DNA from: Prevotella sp.
Lineage (GTDB): Bacteria > Bacteroidota > Bacteroidia > Bacteroidales > Bacteroidaceae
DNA: 6,219 nt
Assembly: GCA_017424205.1 (NCBI GenBank)
Contig: JAFPAS010000031.1
Coordinates: forward strand, 1 to 6,219
Direction of reading: 5' to 3'
A model generated the notes under the pieces. That model was not told the origin of the DNA. It did not search any database and saw only the letters and a list, made by a program, of their open reading frames with translations. The position numbers were made by a program, and so were the translations under genes. Every line of letters starts with the position of its first letter. Positions within the stretch are counted from its first letter, which is position 1. This document shows, one piece after another, positions 6,024 through 6,219 of the stretch.

Positions 6024-6219
6024 GCGAGTATTGAAACTTTTTTCTTTATCTTTTTTCTTCTTATGCTAGATCGCAATGCCTATATTGCTGATTTACGGAC
6101 GAATAGGCAAGGGAATAGAAACCAGGTTATCGTGAAATATGTATTCATAGAGAACAGAGTAGACCTGTTGCTTTTTATGTATAGTAAAGAAAAACGTCTT
6201 TATTATTAACTTAAAGCCA

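Larger units (their letters stand above)
5496..6219. other. Gene-free A/T-rich region
   Basis: No credible coding region was found on either strand. The one open frame over 100 codons (5865-6209, plus) starts with GTG and encodes mainly T-rich-derived Phe/Ile/Leu and unpatterned sequence. Its codon use differs sharply from the two real genes. Visible structures are a TATATATATA run (near 5539-5548), a 7-bp hairpin (5649-5655 with 5666-5672), the long hairpin element 5707-5825, the palindrome 5867-5883, a leftward promoter-like word at 5994-6002 and a polypyrimidine stretch near 6038-6060. A neighbouring gene presumably begins beyond 6219. Confidence 0.7.

Noticed and set aside
5865..6209. 114-codon plus-strand ORF with two hydrophobic stretches
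   Set aside because: It starts with GTG and its hydrophobic runs come from T-rich DNA (TTT, TTA, ATT). No domain is recognisable, and its codon use is unlike fucI or the methyltransferase. It also spans a promoter-like word and a palindrome. Probably chance.

Overview
The window looks like chromosomal DNA of a Bacteroidales bacterium, most likely Prevotella-like. This is inferred from AT-rich spacers, A/T-rich sequence instead of Shine-Dalgarno sites before both start codons, TAnnTTTG-like promoter words, and protein sequences that read like gut Bacteroidetes. All convincing genes are on the plus strand. No tRNA, rRNA, CRISPR array, transposase or phage gene was seen.

Layout. Positions 2-151 hold the last 49 codons of an unidentified membrane protein. 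After a 124-base spacer with weak regulatory signals comes fucI (276-2051), an intact 591-residue L-fucose isomerase. A 373-base gap follows (2052-2424). It holds a long hairpin that probably ends the fucI transcript, and further foldable sequence that probably belongs to the leader of the next gene. Positions 2425-5412 are one open frame of 995 codons that joins three corrinoid methyltransferase modules. These are a uroporphyrinogen-decarboxylase-like (URO-D/MtaA-type) domain, a zinc-dependent homocysteine S-methyltransferase domain of the MetH type, and, after an Ala/Pro/Glu linker, a cobalamin-binding corrinoid domain. A strong intrinsic terminator follows at 5447-5495. The last 720 bases appear non-coding. 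They contain a 119-base element that folds into one long hairpin, a 17-base palindrome, and a lone leftward promoter-like sequence.

How the genes work together. FucI performs the first intracellular step of L-fucose use. The fusion protein carries what is needed to take a methyl group from a donor, hold it on cobalamin and give it to homocysteine to make methionine. It lacks the folate-binding and AdoMet-reactivation modules of full-length MetH. The methyl donor is therefore probably not methyl-tetrahydrofolate and cannot be read from the sequence. The gap and hairpin between the two genes argue for separate transcription units, so a functional link to fucose is only a guess.

The most interesting item is the three-module methyltransferase. 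The main doubt is whether it is a true fusion: the join between the first two modules resembles a former short intergenic spacer, with an in-frame ATG at 3670 and a stop in the adjacent frame at 3653-3655.
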